Assembly (NCBI GenBank): GCA_913061415.1
Contig: CAJXUD010000001.1
Location: 534,505-598,504, forward strand
Source: an uncultured Oleispira sp.
GTDB taxonomy: Bacteria > Pseudomonadota > Gammaproteobacteria > Pseudomonadales > Oceanobacteraceae
Direction of reading: 5' to 3'
DNA: 64,000 nucleotides
In this document: piece after piece, positions 9,478-18,346 of the stretch
Position numbering within the stretch: position 1 is the stretch's first letter
Layout of the letters: each line of letters begins with the position of its first letter
Notes under the pieces: generated by a model
The model's input: only the letters and a program-made list of their open reading frames with translations
The model's database searches: none
Told to the model about the DNA's origin: nothing
Program-made: the position numbers and the translations under genes

Positions 9478-9957
9478 TTAACCGCGGATGCGGATTAAAT
9501 CATTATCCAGCTCAGTGAGCAATTGCTCTAAGCGTTTGCCGTTAGGGAAGGTGACTGTCGGAGTGATTTCAGACAAGGGATAAACCACAAAAGTCCGTTC
9601 TTGGGCAAAAGGATGTGGCACGATTAAGCGTTCGCTATTAATAACCAAGTCGTCGATCAACAAAATATCTAAATCGAGAGTGCGCTCACCCCAATGGCGT
9701 TTACGAATACGGCCATGGTCTTGCTCAAGTTGCTGCAGTGCATCTAGCAGATCTAGTGGCGCAAGTTGAGTTTCTAACAAGGCCACTGCATTCACATAAT
9801 CGGGTTGATCTTGGGGGCCAACCGGCTTGCTGTGGTAAAGCGAAGAGTGCGAGATCAGCTTAGAGTCTGGCAATCGAGCAAGCTCTATTAAGGCTTGCTC
9901 TAATTGCTGTTGCGGCTGATCAAGGTTTGCCCCTAAGCCGATATAAACCAAAGACAT
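9478..9957 (-). CDS. folK: 2-amino-4-hydroxy-6-hydroxymethyldihydropteridine pyrophosphokinase
   Basis: The 159-residue protein begins MSLVYIGLGANLDQP and carries the HPPK signature GERTLDLDILLID with the metal-binding aspartates, plus VPHPFAQERTFVVYPL. It pyrophosphorylates 6-hydroxymethyl-dihydropterin in folate synthesis. It follows pcnB on the same strand with a 45-base gap and probably belongs to one pcnB-folK-panBCD unit. Confidence 0.96.
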   Translation of the reverse strand: MSLVYIGLGANLDQPQQQLEQALIELARLPDSKLISHSSLYHSKPVGPQDQPDYVNAVALLETQLAPLDLLDALQQLEQDHGRIRKRHWGERTLDLDILLIDDLVINSERLIVPHPFAQERTFVVYPLSEITPTVTFPNGKRLEQLLTELDNDLIRIRG

Positions 9958-10002
9958 GATTAATAATCTCTTCTAAATATCAGGACTAATTAATGATTAA
10001 GG

Positions 10003-11391
10003 CTACGGCTCAGAACGACGAGAGCGTTGGCGATCATTTGGCGTACCACGGTTGGTACGACGCGGACGACGCTTTTTAGTATGGCGCTCATCGGGTTTAC
10101 GATTAGCCGCGACTTCTTGGTACTCATCGCTTTCTTGATATTTAGTCCACCAGTTGCCTAGGCCTTTAAGGTTCTCGCCACACTGCTCGCGTAACAAGAT
10201 AAAGTCGTAAGCCGCACGGAAGCGATTGCTTTCAGCCACTTCAAATGCTTTTTTACCTTTCTTTCTTTCAAAGCGTGATTGCAGATCCCAAATCTCTTTC
10301 ATTGGAATCGTGAAACGCTTCGGAATAGATGTACGTTGTAATTGCTGCTCTATCACTCGGCTAGCCGCTTTATGCAGTGCTGGCTGAGGTGGAATATCTT
10401 GCTCTAAGAATTCGGCTTGCACGCGTTGCAGCGAAGGCCATAGTAAAGCGGCAAAGAAATAATACGGCGTCACCGATTTACCCGCCTGAATGCGCGTATC
10501 GGTATTGATCATGGTTTGTTCAACAAAGCGTGCTGCGAATTCATCATCAGCAACGCATTGTTCGGTTAGCGGAAACAGCTCACCAAATAACTTATATTCA
10601 CGCAGCAGGCGGTAGGTAACTAACGCATTGCCCGATAAAAACAGTTTTAGAACTTCTTCGAATAAGCGCGGTGCTGGAATCTGTTCCATCAGCGGCGCCA
10701 TCATTTTAATCGGCGCTTCGGTTTTTTCTTCGATTGTGAAATCTAATTTACCGGCAAAGCGAATAGCGCGCAGCATGCGAACAGGATCTTCACGGTAACG
10801 GGTTTCAGGATCACCCATTAAGCGGATTAGTTTATTTTGAGCATCTTGGAAACCGTTGGCATACGATTTAACCGTGAAATCGTCAACCGCGTAATACATA
10901 GCGTTAATTGTGAAATCACGGCGCATGGCATCATCATCAATGCTGCCATAAACGTTATCACGCAAAATCATACCGCTATCGCCGGTTTTGGCTTGATTGC
11001 TACTATGTTCTTTACTCGGCGAGGTGCGGAATGTTGCTACCTCAATCACTTCGCGGCCAAATAAAACGTGTACCAATTTAAAGCGACGACCAATTAAACG
11101 AGAGTTGCGAAACAGCTGGTTAACTTGCTCCGGTGTTGCGTTGGTAGCAACATCAAAATCTTTTGGGTGGGCACCTAGCATAGAATCGCGTACACAGCCG
11201 CCAACAAGATAAGCTTGATAGCCTGCCTTATTTAAGCGATACAATACTTTCAGAGCATTTTCGCTGAGCTGACGGCGACTAATACCATGCTCTTTGCGTT
11301 GCAAAATTTGTGGTTTGCTCTCCGCATTTTTGTCTTTGCGGGGCCCCATTAACGAGGGGAAAAAGCGCGCTACAGTATTAACTATGGACAT
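10003..11391 (-). CDS. pcnB: Poly(A) polymerase I
   Basis: The 462-residue protein has the class II nucleotidyltransferase core LVGGCVRDSMLGAHPKDFDV, the RRDFTINAMYY motif and the RNA-binding block EDPVRMLRAIRFAGKL. It ends in a very basic tail (KKRRPRRTNRG onward), usual for bacterial PAP I. It adds 3' poly(A) tails that promote RNA decay. As in Pseudomonas it is the gene after cbrB and the CrcZ locus. Its start lies about 170 bases beyond the terminator of the second CrcZ-like RNA, so it may be reached by read-through or by its own promoter in 11392-11560. Confidence 0.96.
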   Translation of the reverse strand: MSIVNTVARFFPSLMGPRKDKNAESKPQILQRKEHGISRRQLSENALKVLYRLNKAGYQAYLVGGCVRDSMLGAHPKDFDVATNATPEQVNQLFRNSRLIGRRFKLVHVLFGREVIEVATFRTSPSKEHSSNQAKTGDSGMILRDNVYGSIDDDAMRRDFTINAMYYAVDDFTVKSYANGFQDAQNKLIRLMGDPETRYREDPVRMLRAIRFAGKLDFTIEEKTEAPIKMMAPLMEQIPAPRLFEEVLKLFLSGNALVTYRLLREYKLFGELFPLTEQCVADDEFAARFVEQTMINTDTRIQAGKSVTPYYFFAALLWPSLQRVQAEFLEQDIPPQPALHKAASRVIEQQLQRTSIPKRFTIPMKEIWDLQSRFERKKGKKAFEVAESNRFRAAYDFILLREQCGENLKGLGNWWTKYQESDEYQEVAANRKPDERHTKKRRPRRTNRGTPNDRQRSRRSEP

Positions 11392-11556
11392 CTATGGTTG
11401 CCTGGTTTTCGCGATTACAGGGGAGTTACTTCAAAGAAATACTTTCGCCTGACGAGTATGATTATTATTCAATAATAGTTAGTAAGCGAGTTTACCTGAT
11501 GGGCTGGCGCTTTCAAAGCATCGGAGGCTATAAAGGTTGGCTTAAATAAAAGGGGA

Positions 11557-11618
11557 TGGATAAAGAAAGTAAAACTCAGGTTTGGCGATTATTATTTTTA
11601 TTAGTGCCAAACCGAGTT
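11557..11618 (-). terminator. Terminator of CrcZ-like RNA B with an A-rich loop
   Basis: On the minus strand the arms AACTCGGTTTGGC (11618-11606) and GCCAAACCTGAGTT (11586-11573) pair with a single bulged base. The loop holds the last AATAAAAATAATAA motif, and the stem is followed by TTACTTTCTTT. It is a good rho-independent terminator that also presents an Hfq motif. Confidence 0.75.
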
Positions 11619-11876
11619 GAGTAAACTAGCTGTTTTGAATACGCAGGAACTAAAAGCTCCGTTATTATTCTTATTATATGTGTGCTAAGTGTTGCTCACT
11701 TCGCACTCAAAACAACTAATTTTTCATTTTTCTATGCCTCTTTATTGTTTTTATTGTGAGGCCACCTCTTAATGGGTGCTTTGATATCGGTAAACGCGAT
11801 TTTATTTTTATTATTGCGTTTAGTCTCAATCTTACGTTTTAGCTTTGTTATTTTTATTTGTGCTTAACGTTATATA
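11560..11876 (-). ncRNA. CrcZ-like Hfq-titrating small RNA, copy B (proximal to pcnB)
   Basis: Predicted minus-strand RNA of about 317 nt starting some 12 bases after the -12 element of the sigma-54 promoter at 11886-11903. It carries five A-rich runs fitting AANAANAA, the Hfq-distal-face (CA) motif of Pseudomonas CrcZ, at about 11844-11860, 11800-11815, 11741-11756, 11661-11677 and 11588-11602. At least three sit in hairpin loops: AAACGC/GCGTTT closes the second, GCCTC/GAGGC the third, and a 13-bp stem with one bulge the fifth, which is also the terminator. Position between cbrB and pcnB is that of crcZ. Expected role: sequester Hfq (with Crc) and relieve catabolite repression when CbrAB is active. 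No Shine-Dalgarno or coding frame is evident. Confidence 0.8.
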
Positions 11877-11885
11877 TTTAATATA

Positions 11886-11903
11886 TAGCTATAAGCGTGC
11901 CAA
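11886..11903 (-). promoter_or_regulatory. Sigma-54 promoter of CrcZ-like RNA B
   Basis: The minus strand reads TTGGCACGCTTATAGCTA: GG at 11901-11900 and GC at 11889-11888 with exactly ten bases between, and a full TTGGCACG -24 element. The predicted start is near 11876. CbrB, encoded upstream, is a sigma-54 activator, so it is the obvious regulator. Confidence 0.8.
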
Positions 11904-11962
11904 CTTTTAAATTCCTTTTTAAAACAAGGACTTACGGTTTCTTATCGATTTGAGAAGCAACT

Positions 11963-12036
11963 TGTTACGCCAAATGTGTTACCTGAAGTAATGTTCAGAC
12001 GTAACAAACGTGGTACTTAGGTAACACAATGTAACC
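11963..12036. promoter_or_regulatory. Cluster of candidate CbrB sites upstream of RNA B
   Basis: Five related hexamers occur in 74 bases: TGTTAC at 11963 and 11977, GTAACA at 12001 and 12021, and GTAACC at 12031. They lie 60-135 bases upstream of the -24 element, where an enhancer-binding protein would bind. TGTTAC/GTAACA is the half-site type reported for CbrB at Pseudomonas crcZ. Assignment to CbrB is inference. Confidence 0.6.
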
Positions 12037-12374
12037 AAGTTCATAAAATGAGCCATTATTTCATTAGCTGACCACTTGGGTAGGAAATATAATTGTCTAT
12101 TAATGTAAAAAATGGCAATTGAAGGGATTTTTTGACGTAACCGGGGGTCACAGTTACAGATTTGATTAGGAATGGGGATGAATCAGTGGCTCAGAGACTT
12201 GATATTGACGGCTGTAATGTAAAGAGGTTGGTATGAGCGATTGTTTAAGTGCTTAGCTTATCGAGAAGTTTTAAGGTTTAACTGGTTTAAGGTTTAGCAA
12301 TGAAAATTTGGATTGGGGTGAACGCTAGAAGAGTTTGTCGAGAGAGTTTACTGGTATTGAGTGAGGAAAATTAA
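12037..12374. other. Non-coding spacer between the two CrcZ-like units
   Basis: No convincing open frame is present. One further pair of related hexamers, GTAACC at 12137 and GTTAC at 12153, may extend the upstream control region of RNA B. A short direct repeat of TTAAGGTTTA lies near 12270-12295. Nothing else is recognised. Confidence 0.4.
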
Positions 12375-12553
12375 GGATCAATTGCTTTACACTTCTTATT
12401 GTAGTGTAAAGCAATTGAGACCTAGCGAGCCGGGGTTTTATTATTGTTATTATAGCTCTGATCGACGTTATTATTTTTATTGGTGCCGACCAACTTTTAA
12501 AGAATGCTCTAATCTTATTTTTATTATCTGAGCAATATTTCTTGTTATTAATA
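12375..12553 (-). ncRNA. CrcZ-like Hfq-titrating small RNA, copy A (proximal to cbrB)
   Basis: Predicted minus-strand RNA of about 180 nt beginning some 12 bases after the -12 element of the sigma-54 promoter at 12563-12580. It has five AANAANAA motifs, at about 12538-12550, 12514-12528, 12467-12482, 12436-12452 and in the terminal loop at 12394-12402. The second is closed by TGCTC/GAGCA and the fourth by GAGC/GCTC. The 3' end is a perfect 15-bp stem (12379-12393 with 12403-12417) whose nine-base loop reads ACAATAAGA. The U-tract after it is weak (ATCCTTAATTTTCC), so the exact 3' end is uncertain. It is shorter than copy B and differs in the spacers, but the layout is the same. Confidence 0.8.
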
Positions 12554-12562
12554 CTTTGGTAA

Positions 12563-12580
12563 TAGCAGGTAGCGTGCCAA
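12563..12580 (-). promoter_or_regulatory. Sigma-54 promoter of CrcZ-like RNA A
   Basis: The minus strand reads TTGGCACGCTACCTGCTA, with GG at 12578-12577, GC at 12566-12565 and ten bases between. The -24 half and the preceding AAAAG are the same as in the promoter of RNA B. The predicted start is near 12553. Confidence 0.85.
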
Positions 12581-12630
12581 CTTTTAAAAGTTGTTTAAAA
12601 TCAATAACTTAGATGTCTTGCTGACAAAGT

Positions 12631-12660
12631 GGTAACAAATTGTCACTTATATTCGTTACC
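12631..12660. promoter_or_regulatory. Candidate CbrB site upstream of RNA A
   Basis: GGTAAC at 12631 and GTTACC at 12655 form an inverted repeat with 18 bases between, and a related TGTCAC lies inside at 12641. It is 50-80 bases upstream of the -24 element, a normal place for an activator of sigma-54 RNA polymerase. Confidence 0.55.
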
Positions 12661-12737
12661 GAAAGGGGAGGAATTAAATTACTTGCGATACCGGAGTGGC
12701 GACAAATGACCGAATTCCTATTGCTTATATCCTAGAC

Positions 12738-14129
12738 TTAATTGGACTTGCTGGTTTTTTTGCGTGGAATGCCTAGTCGCTGGCGACGTTCCCATAGGCA
12801 TTTACGAGAAACCCCTAGTTTTCTTGCAAGGTCGGTTTCATTCATGCCGTCTTCGTTTTCAAGCACAAAATGCATAAAATAATCATCCAACGATAAATCC
12901 CCTTGGTTTGCGTCAAGGTTGCTGGTGACTTCTGGCTCTAGCAAATTCTCTTTGAGAGCTTGAGGGACGAATTGATCGGGAGAAAAATCAATTGCCATGT
13001 TTTCGGGAGTAATATCATTACCGTCGGCGAGAATAACCGCACGCTCAATCGCATTTTCTAATTCACGTACGTTACCTGGCCATTGGTATTGTAATATCGC
13101 TTGGCGTGAGGCGTCGGTAAGCAGCATCATGCTGCGGTTCATCTTCTCACAACTGCGCTGCAGCATGAACTCGGCTAACTCAATCACGTCATGACCACGA
13201 GCACGCAAAGGCGGAAGGTGTAGCTCTAATACGTTTAGACGGTAATAAAGATCTTCACGAAACTCCGCTTTTGAGGCTAAGTCTTTTAAATTTCTATGAG
13301 TTGCTGCAATCAGACGAACATCGACTTTTCGACTTTGTACCGAACCAACACGGCGAATTTCGCCTTCTTGTAATACGCGCAGTAAACGCGCCTGGGCCTC
13401 TAAAGGAAGCTCGCCAATTTCATCTAAGAATAAAGTACCGCCATCAGCGGCTTCGACCAAACCAAGGCGTAACGTTGCTGCACCGGTAAAGGCGCCCTTT
13501 TCGTGACCAAATAATTCAGATTCAATTAACGACTCAGGAATAGCGGCACAGTTTACCGAGATCATCGGCGCATCTTTGCGACGACTCTGGGTATGCAAAG
13601 CGCGAGCGACGAGCTCTTTACCGGTTCCTGACTCACCTTGAATTAATACCGTGGCATCAGTAGGTGCGACTTTGCTGATTTTAGAAAAGAGTTTTTGCAT
13701 GGGCTCACAGCTGCCAATAATCCCAGTAACGGGGTACTCTTTTTCAATTTCATGCTGCAATACTTCATTCGTACGGCTGAGGTTGCGCTGCTTAAGGATG
13801 CGTTCAACAGTGAGTAGCATTTCTTCGTGATCGAAAGGTTTGGCGATATAGTCCACCGCACCTAACTTCATGGCATCTACTGCTGATTTCAAGCTGGCAT
13901 AACTGGTCATGATCAAAACAGGGGTATCACCCGCCAGCTCAATCAGTTCTGTGCCATTACCACCGGGTAGGCGTAGATCACTAATGATCATGTCGTATTC
14001 ACTAAAGGTCATTTCTTTCGCGACATGCAATGAGTCTGCTTCAAAAATTTCATGACCTTGACGTTCTAATAAGCGTTTTACTGCTTGGCGAATAATTTTT
14101 TCGTCTTCAACGACTAAAATACGGCTCAT
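12738..14129 (-). CDS. cbrB: Sigma-54-dependent response regulator CbrB
   Basis: The 463-residue protein is an NtrC-class regulator. It has a receiver domain ([19 protein letters not shown], phosphoacceptor in MIISDLRLP, about Asp52), an AAA+ domain with Walker A GESGTGKE, the sigma-54 contact loop GAFTGA and [14 protein letters not shown], and a Fis-type helix-turn-helix at the C-terminus ([20 protein letters not shown]). It overlaps cbrA by four bases, so the pair is translationally coupled. Context (cbrA upstream, CrcZ-like RNAs and pcnB downstream) identifies it as CbrB, which governs carbon and nitrogen source use by activating crcZ-type promoters. Confidence 0.93.
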   Translation of the reverse strand: MSRILVVEDEKIIRQAVKRLLERQGHEIFEADSLHVAKEMTFSEYDMIISDLRLPGGNGTELIELAGDTPVLIMTSYASLKSAVDAMKLGAVDYIAKPFDHEEMLLTVERILKQRNLSRTNEVLQHEIEKEYPVTGIIGSCEPMQKLFSKISKVAPTDATVLIQGESGTGKELVARALHTQSRRKDAPMISVNCAAIPESLIESELFGHEKGAFTGAATLRLGLVEAADGGTLFLDEIGELPLEAQARLLRVLQEGEIRRVGSVQSRKVDVRLIAATHRNLKDLASKAEFREDLYYRLNVLELHLPPLRARGHDVIELAEFMLQRSCEKMNRSMMLLTDASRQAILQYQWPGNVRELENAIERAVILADGNDITPENMAIDFSPDQFVPQALKENLLEPEVTSNLDANQGDLSLDDYFMHFVLENEDGMNETDLARKLGVSRKCLWERRQRLGIPRKKTSKSN

Positions 14130-17100
14130 TCGGATTTATCCTCAAGCAAATTGTTCTGCACTTTGGGCAAACGAAGGGTGACACTGGTGCCTACACTGTT
14201 TTGATCTAGCTCAGCGCTACGGGGTTCTAATAAAGATTTTTCTGTGGATATATCTTCTTGCGAAACGTTTATATCGAAATCTAATATGTGTCTTGGTACC
14301 GGGCTATCAATACTGATGTGCCCATAGTGTTCTTCGATAATACTATAAACTAATGCCAGCCCAAGTCCTGTTCCTTTACCAACTTCTTTCGTGGTGAAGA
14401 AAGGATCAAAGATGTGATCAAGTTTATCTTCAGCAATCCCGCTGCCTTGGTCCAATACATAAATCGTGACTTGGTGAGGATCAACAAAGCCAAATACACG
14501 AATGCTGCTAAAGTCTGGGCTGGCGTCACGTGCATTCCCCAGCAAGTTGATGAAGACTTGCACTAAGCGCTGAGAATCCCCTACTACTTGCCAATTGGCA
14601 TCACATTCATTGATGTATTCAATATCTCGGCCATGATTACTCAGGCGTAATAACTGAATCGCCTCATCAATACAGTGACTGATGTTCACGGGTAAGTGTT
14701 CAGTGGTTAGATGGCCCGAGTGGGAAAAGTTCATTAATGACTGAACGATTCGTGTGACGCGTTTCGTTTGCTCTTGGATTTGTTCCGCCATCTCCAAGAT
14801 TTCTTTATTGTCAGTCTCGTAACGCATGCTTTGAGCGAGGCAATCAATCCCCGTAATTGGGTTGCCGATCTCGTGCGCAACCCCTGCGGCTAAACGCCCG
14901 ATGGAAGCTAGGCGTTCGCTGTGCATGAGCTCTTCTTCTAGCATTTGAGTTTCGGTTTGATCTTCTACCAAAATGACCGTGCCTCCTGGTTGGCCACCAG
15001 ACGCTTTAATAATCGACTTATGCAGATTGTACCAATGAGGTCGTCCTTTTTGTTCGATACGCTTTTTGTGCTGATGAATCGCGCTATCCAGTAAAAACTC
15101 ATTCAGCATGCTGCCCCAAGGCTCAACGGCTTTGGTTAAACGCGAGCCGGTGACATCTCCTGGGGTAATATCGGTCAGTTCTTCCATGGCGGTATTCCAC
15201 ATCAGAACTTCGCCTTCATCGGATACCGAGCAGACACCAATGGGTAAGCGCTCTAGCGTTTGCCTATGATAACGACGTAAGTTGTCCAGCTCACCTGCAA
15301 GACCACTAAGACGGTCATGAAAGCCTTCAATGCGCTGCTCAATCTGATAGATATCTTCGCTTAATTCCGCATTGGCTTGAAAGGGTAGGTTACGATTAAT
15401 AATATCGTGCGCCACGGTCGGGCCCATTAAACCCGATAAGTTGGCTTCTAAACGTGCTCGCAAACGGCGTAAAGCATAAGGGCGATCTTCATAGGACGGT
15501 AAGCTTAAGTCAGCCAGTGCTTGATGAACCTCCCTTTCTGCGACGTAGCGCCCTAGTGGTTTACTCAACGAAATAATAATGTCGTTTGAGTTACCGGCAA
15601 TCAGTGGCTTGCGGCTTGGACGAGAAACCGTATCAACCGAACAGGCTTCAGCAGCGGTTTTCTCAGATTCTTTTTGAGTAGTGATCAGACTTATCAGTAC
15701 AAAAAGCACTAGATTGATACCAAAGCTGCCCATTGCTGCAATGTGCCAGTTATCCATATTCGTGGCTGGTAACGATATAGAATACTCCCAGCCTAGAGTC
15801 AGGTGAGAGAGCGGCAGCAATAAGGTATACGCCCACACAAAAATCCCAATACTAAGGCCGGTAATAAGCCCCCAGCGGTTAGCTTTTGGCCAATAAAGCA
15901 CGCCAAGCACTCCCGGCAAAAACTGCATCGCGGCGACAAATGCAAGAATGCCCAACAAGGTAATTTCTAAGTTTGCACCGACCGCACGGTAAAATGCATA
16001 AGCGGCCATTAAAATTGCGCCAATCAAAAAACGACGTACCCACAACAGCCATTGGTAAAAGTCTTGTTTCGGCCCTGGCTTATAACTTGGCAATACGATG
16101 TGATTTAAAAACATCGCGGCGGTGGCGAGTGTCGTCACAATAATAACCCCCGATGCGGCCGCTAAGCCGCCAACAAACGCCATGATGACTAACAGCTCAG
16201 AATCCAGAGCCATCCCAATGCCTAGGGCATAAAACTCAGCAGGTACTTCTAGCTTCAAATAAATACCGGCCCATAAAATAGGCGGAACTGAAAGACTCAT
16301 TAATAATAGAAATAGCGGTAATCCCCAGCTCGCAGGGCGCAACGCTTTAGGGTTCATGTTTTCGGTAAAAGTGACATGGAACATGTGCGGGGCAACAACC
16401 GCTGCCGCAAAGAATATCAATAACAGGGTACGCCATGGCCCTTCTTGTAGATTGGTTTGACGGCTAATCAACTGCTCTTGGTTTGCCGTTAGCCAGCTTT
16501 GCATATCGCCTGAGCCATCAAAGACGAAGAAGAGAGCGGTGATCCCCAATATGGTGATCGCGACCAATTTTAATAAAGATTCAAAGGCCAATGCGAAGAC
16601 GAGCCCTTCGTGTTTCTCTCGTGGGGATACATGGCGTGCGCCAAACAAAATAGCGAATACCACCATGGTAATGCAAAAACCAAACGCGAGAGTCGTTGAC
16701 GGAAGGTCTGCATTTAGCAGGTGCATACTCTCTGCAACGGCGGCTATTTGTAAGGTAAGTAGAGGCAGAGCAACCGCTAAGGTGAATAGGGTCACCATGA
16801 CTCCCGCAAGGCGGCTGCGGTAGCGGAAGGCAAATAAGTCCGCTAACGAACTGAGTTGATAGGTGCGAGTAATATGTAATATGGGTTTTAATAAAATGGG
16901 CGAGAGTATAAAGGCCCCGCTGATCCCCATGTAATAGGCTAAGAAGCCATAACCGTATTGGTCGGCCATTGATACTGAGCCATAAAACGCCCAAGCACTG
17001 GCATATACGCCCAAGGATAAAACGTATACCACGGGGTGGCGAACCCAGCGTTTAGGAATCCAGCCTTGCTCAACAATGTAAGCGGCGAGAAAAAGGAAAA

Positions 17101-17149
17101 ATAAGTAGCCAAATACGATGAGGCTCAGTTGTAAAAGACTAAAGCTCAT
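14126..17149 (-). CDS. cbrA: Sensor histidine kinase CbrA with solute-symporter-like N-terminus
   Basis: The 1007-residue protein begins with about thirteen membrane segments of the sodium/solute symporter (SLC5) type, to about residue 490. A linker, a helical segment and a PAS domain ([19 protein letters not shown]) follow. The kinase core has an H-box with the phosphorylated histidine in [16 protein letters not shown], an N-box [10 protein letters not shown] and G-boxes [10 protein letters not shown] and [14 protein letters not shown] long acidic insert lies between the last G-box and the final strand. The architecture is that of CbrA of Pseudomonas, which senses carbon status at the inner membrane. 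Its start overlaps the small upstream gene by 11 bases. Confidence 0.93.
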   Translation of the reverse strand: MSFSLLQLSLIVFGYLFFLFLAAYIVEQGWIPKRWVRHPVVYVLSLGVYASAWAFYGSVSMADQYGYGFLAYYMGISGAFILSPILLKPILHITRTYQLSSLADLFAFRYRSRLAGVMVTLFTLAVALPLLTLQIAAVAESMHLLNADLPSTTLAFGFCITMVVFAILFGARHVSPREKHEGLVFALAFESLLKLVAITILGITALFFVFDGSGDMQSWLTANQEQLISRQTNLQEGPWRTLLLIFFAAAVVAPHMFHVTFTENMNPKALRPASWGLPLFLLLMSLSVPPILWAGIYLKLEVPAEFYALGIGMALDSELLVIMAFVGGLAAASGVIIVTTLATAAMFLNHIVLPSYKPGPKQDFYQWLLWVRRFLIGAILMAAYAFYRAVGANLEITLLGILAFVAAMQFLPGVLGVLYWPKANRWGLITGLSIGIFVWAYTLLLPLSHLTLGWEYSISLPATNMDNWHIAAMGSFGINLVLFVLISLITTQKESEKTAAEACSVDTVSRPSRKPLIAGNSNDIIISLSKPLGRYVAEREVHQALADLSLPSYEDRPYALRRLRARLEANLSGLMGPTVAHDIINRNLPFQANAELSEDIYQIEQRIEGFHDRLSGLAGELDNLRRYHRQTLERLPIGVCSVSDEGEVLMWNTAMEELTDITPGDVTGSRLTKAVEPWGSMLNEFLLDSAIHQHKKRIEQKGRPHWYNLHKSIIKASGGQPGGTVILVEDQTETQMLEEELMHSERLASIGRLAAGVAHEIGNPITGIDCLAQSMRYETDNKEILEMAEQIQEQTKRVTRIVQSLMNFSHSGHLTTEHLPVNISHCIDEAIQLLRLSNHGRDIEYINECDANWQVVGDSQRLVQVFINLLGNARDASPDFSSIRVFGFVDPHQVTIYVLDQGSGIAEDKLDHIFDPFFTTKEVGKGTGLGLALVYSIIEEHYGHISIDSPVPRHILDFDINVSQEDISTEKSLLEPRSAELDQNSVGTSVTLRLPKVQNNLLEDKSE

Positions 17150-17315
17150 CAGGGCCTCGTTTGAATTCTACCAATACATAAATCGCAATTAATACAAACC
17201 AAATCGCAAAGGGGTGGTACCAAGCGCTATTTGGCGCAAGCCATGAATCAATAATGACGGGAGAAAAAATATACAACCCCACCACCAAAAGCAGTGAAAT
17301 TCGATAATCGTACAT
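17139..17315 (-). CDS. cbrX: Small membrane protein CbrX upstream of cbrA
   Basis: A 58-residue frame on the minus strand begins MYDYRISLLLVVGLYIFSPV and continues with a tryptophan-rich segment and a second hydrophobic helix (FAIWFVLIAIYVLVEF) before a charged tail. It therefore has two membrane segments. It overlaps the start of cbrA by 11 bases, as the small ORF cbrX does in Pseudomonas, where translation of the two is coupled. Solute symporter family proteins often have a small partner of this kind, which supports a role with the CbrA transporter domain. The ribosome binding site is weak. Confidence 0.8.
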   Translation of the reverse strand: MYDYRISLLLVVGLYIFSPVIIDSWLAPNSAWYHPFAIWFVLIAIYVLVEFKRGPDEL

Positions 17316-17348
17316 ACTAGGCTCTTATTATTAGATAACCATTTATAG

Positions 17349-17365
17349 TGTTACTGAGAGTAACA
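17349..17365. promoter_or_regulatory. Perfect TGTTAC-N5-GTAACA palindrome before cbrX-cbrA
   Basis: TGTTAC at 17349 and GTAACA at 17360 form a perfect inverted repeat 34-50 bases upstream of the cbrX start. These are the same hexamers found upstream of the two CrcZ-like RNAs. It could be a CbrB site for autoregulation. It also lies after the gluQ stop, but there is no U-tract, so a terminator is less likely. Confidence 0.5.
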
Positions 17366-17395
17366 TATCACCGACTTTTACGGTATTGGATGTGC

Positions 17396-18319
17396 TTAAA
17401 TTGCAGGTTGGTTTTTAATGGCTTGTAATTTTAATGGCTGCCAATGTTGCACTCCCCAAAGTAACATTTCTTTGACGCTAGCTAAGCGCAGGTTTTTTGG
17501 CGGTTCTTGTCCAAGCCAAGACAAAGCGCGCCACAAGGTCTCTTCGGGATGGGATAGATCTAAAGCTGGGGCTAAATTCTGTTTACTCAGCTTTTGACCG
17601 TTCTCGCCACAAGCGACAGGAATGTGAGCATAAGCTGGAATTGGGTAACCCAGTGCTCGTTGCAGCATATTCTGACGCAGTGTTGAGTCGATTAAATCAA
17701 TTCCCCTCACAACATGGGTAATGCCTTGCTCATAATCATCTACCACCATGGCTAATTGATACGCCCAAAGCTGATCTTTACGCTTAACCACAAAGTCGCC
17801 AATGGATTCTTCAACCGACTGGCTGAACATACCTTGCAGATGATCATGGAAAGAAGCCATGCCTTGTGAATAATTTTCGGTGATGAACTGGCTATCGAAG
17901 CGCCACGCAAACGGGATATTCGTTTCAATATTAGCTAGGCAATCACCAAAATGAATGCCACCGCGATTTGCGAGCTGCTTGCGAGAACAAATACAAGGAA
18001 ATACCGACTTCTGAGCGATGAGTTGCTCCAGAGCTTGTTGATAAAAATCGCTGCGCTGACTTTGAAAGACAATTGTTTGGTCGGAAAACAGGCCGTAGAC
18101 ATCCAAGGCGTTTAAGATTTCGTCTTTAGATCCGCTAATTTCGCGTGGAGGGTCGATGTCTTCAATGCGAACAAGCCATTGGCCATGATTCGATTTTGCA
18201 TCTAAATAGCTGGCTAAAGCAGCCAAGAGAGAACCAAAGTGAAGGGGTCCTGTCGGGGAGGGAGCAAAACGACCAATATAAGGAATATTGGCCGTTTTAT
18301 TAACCGAGTTACTAAACAT
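17396..18319 (-). CDS. gluQ: Glutamyl-Q tRNA(Asp) synthetase
   Basis: The 307-residue protein is a truncated GluRS-like enzyme. It has the HIGH-equivalent region RFAPSPTGPLHFGSLLAALA and the KMSKS-equivalent QKLSKQN, but no anticodon-binding domain; the length is typical of GluQ (YadB). The CICSRKQL segment supplies zinc ligands. It attaches glutamate to queuosine in tRNA(Asp). It lies just after dksA, as in many gammaproteobacteria. Confidence 0.95.
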   Translation of the reverse strand: MFSNSVNKTANIPYIGRFAPSPTGPLHFGSLLAALASYLDAKSNHGQWLVRIEDIDPPREISGSKDEILNALDVYGLFSDQTIVFQSQRSDFYQQALEQLIAQKSVFPCICSRKQLANRGGIHFGDCLANIETNIPFAWRFDSQFITENYSQGMASFHDHLQGMFSQSVEESIGDFVVKRKDQLWAYQLAMVVDDYEQGITHVVRGIDLIDSTLRQNMLQRALGYPIPAYAHIPVACGENGQKLSKQNLAPALDLSHPEETLWRALSWLGQEPPKNLRLASVKEMLLWGVQHWQPLKLQAIKNQPAI

Positions 18320-18346
18320 CTCGTATTAGCATCTAAAAATCAGATA

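Noticed and set aside
11581..11604. GGCAC resembling a third sigma-54 -24 element inside RNA B
   Set aside because: No GC at the -12 position; the following bases are the A-rich Hfq motif, and the segment is one arm of the terminator hairpin.
12467..12490. GGCACC resembling a sigma-54 -24 element inside RNA A
   Set aside because: No GC ten bases downstream; A-rich motif follows.
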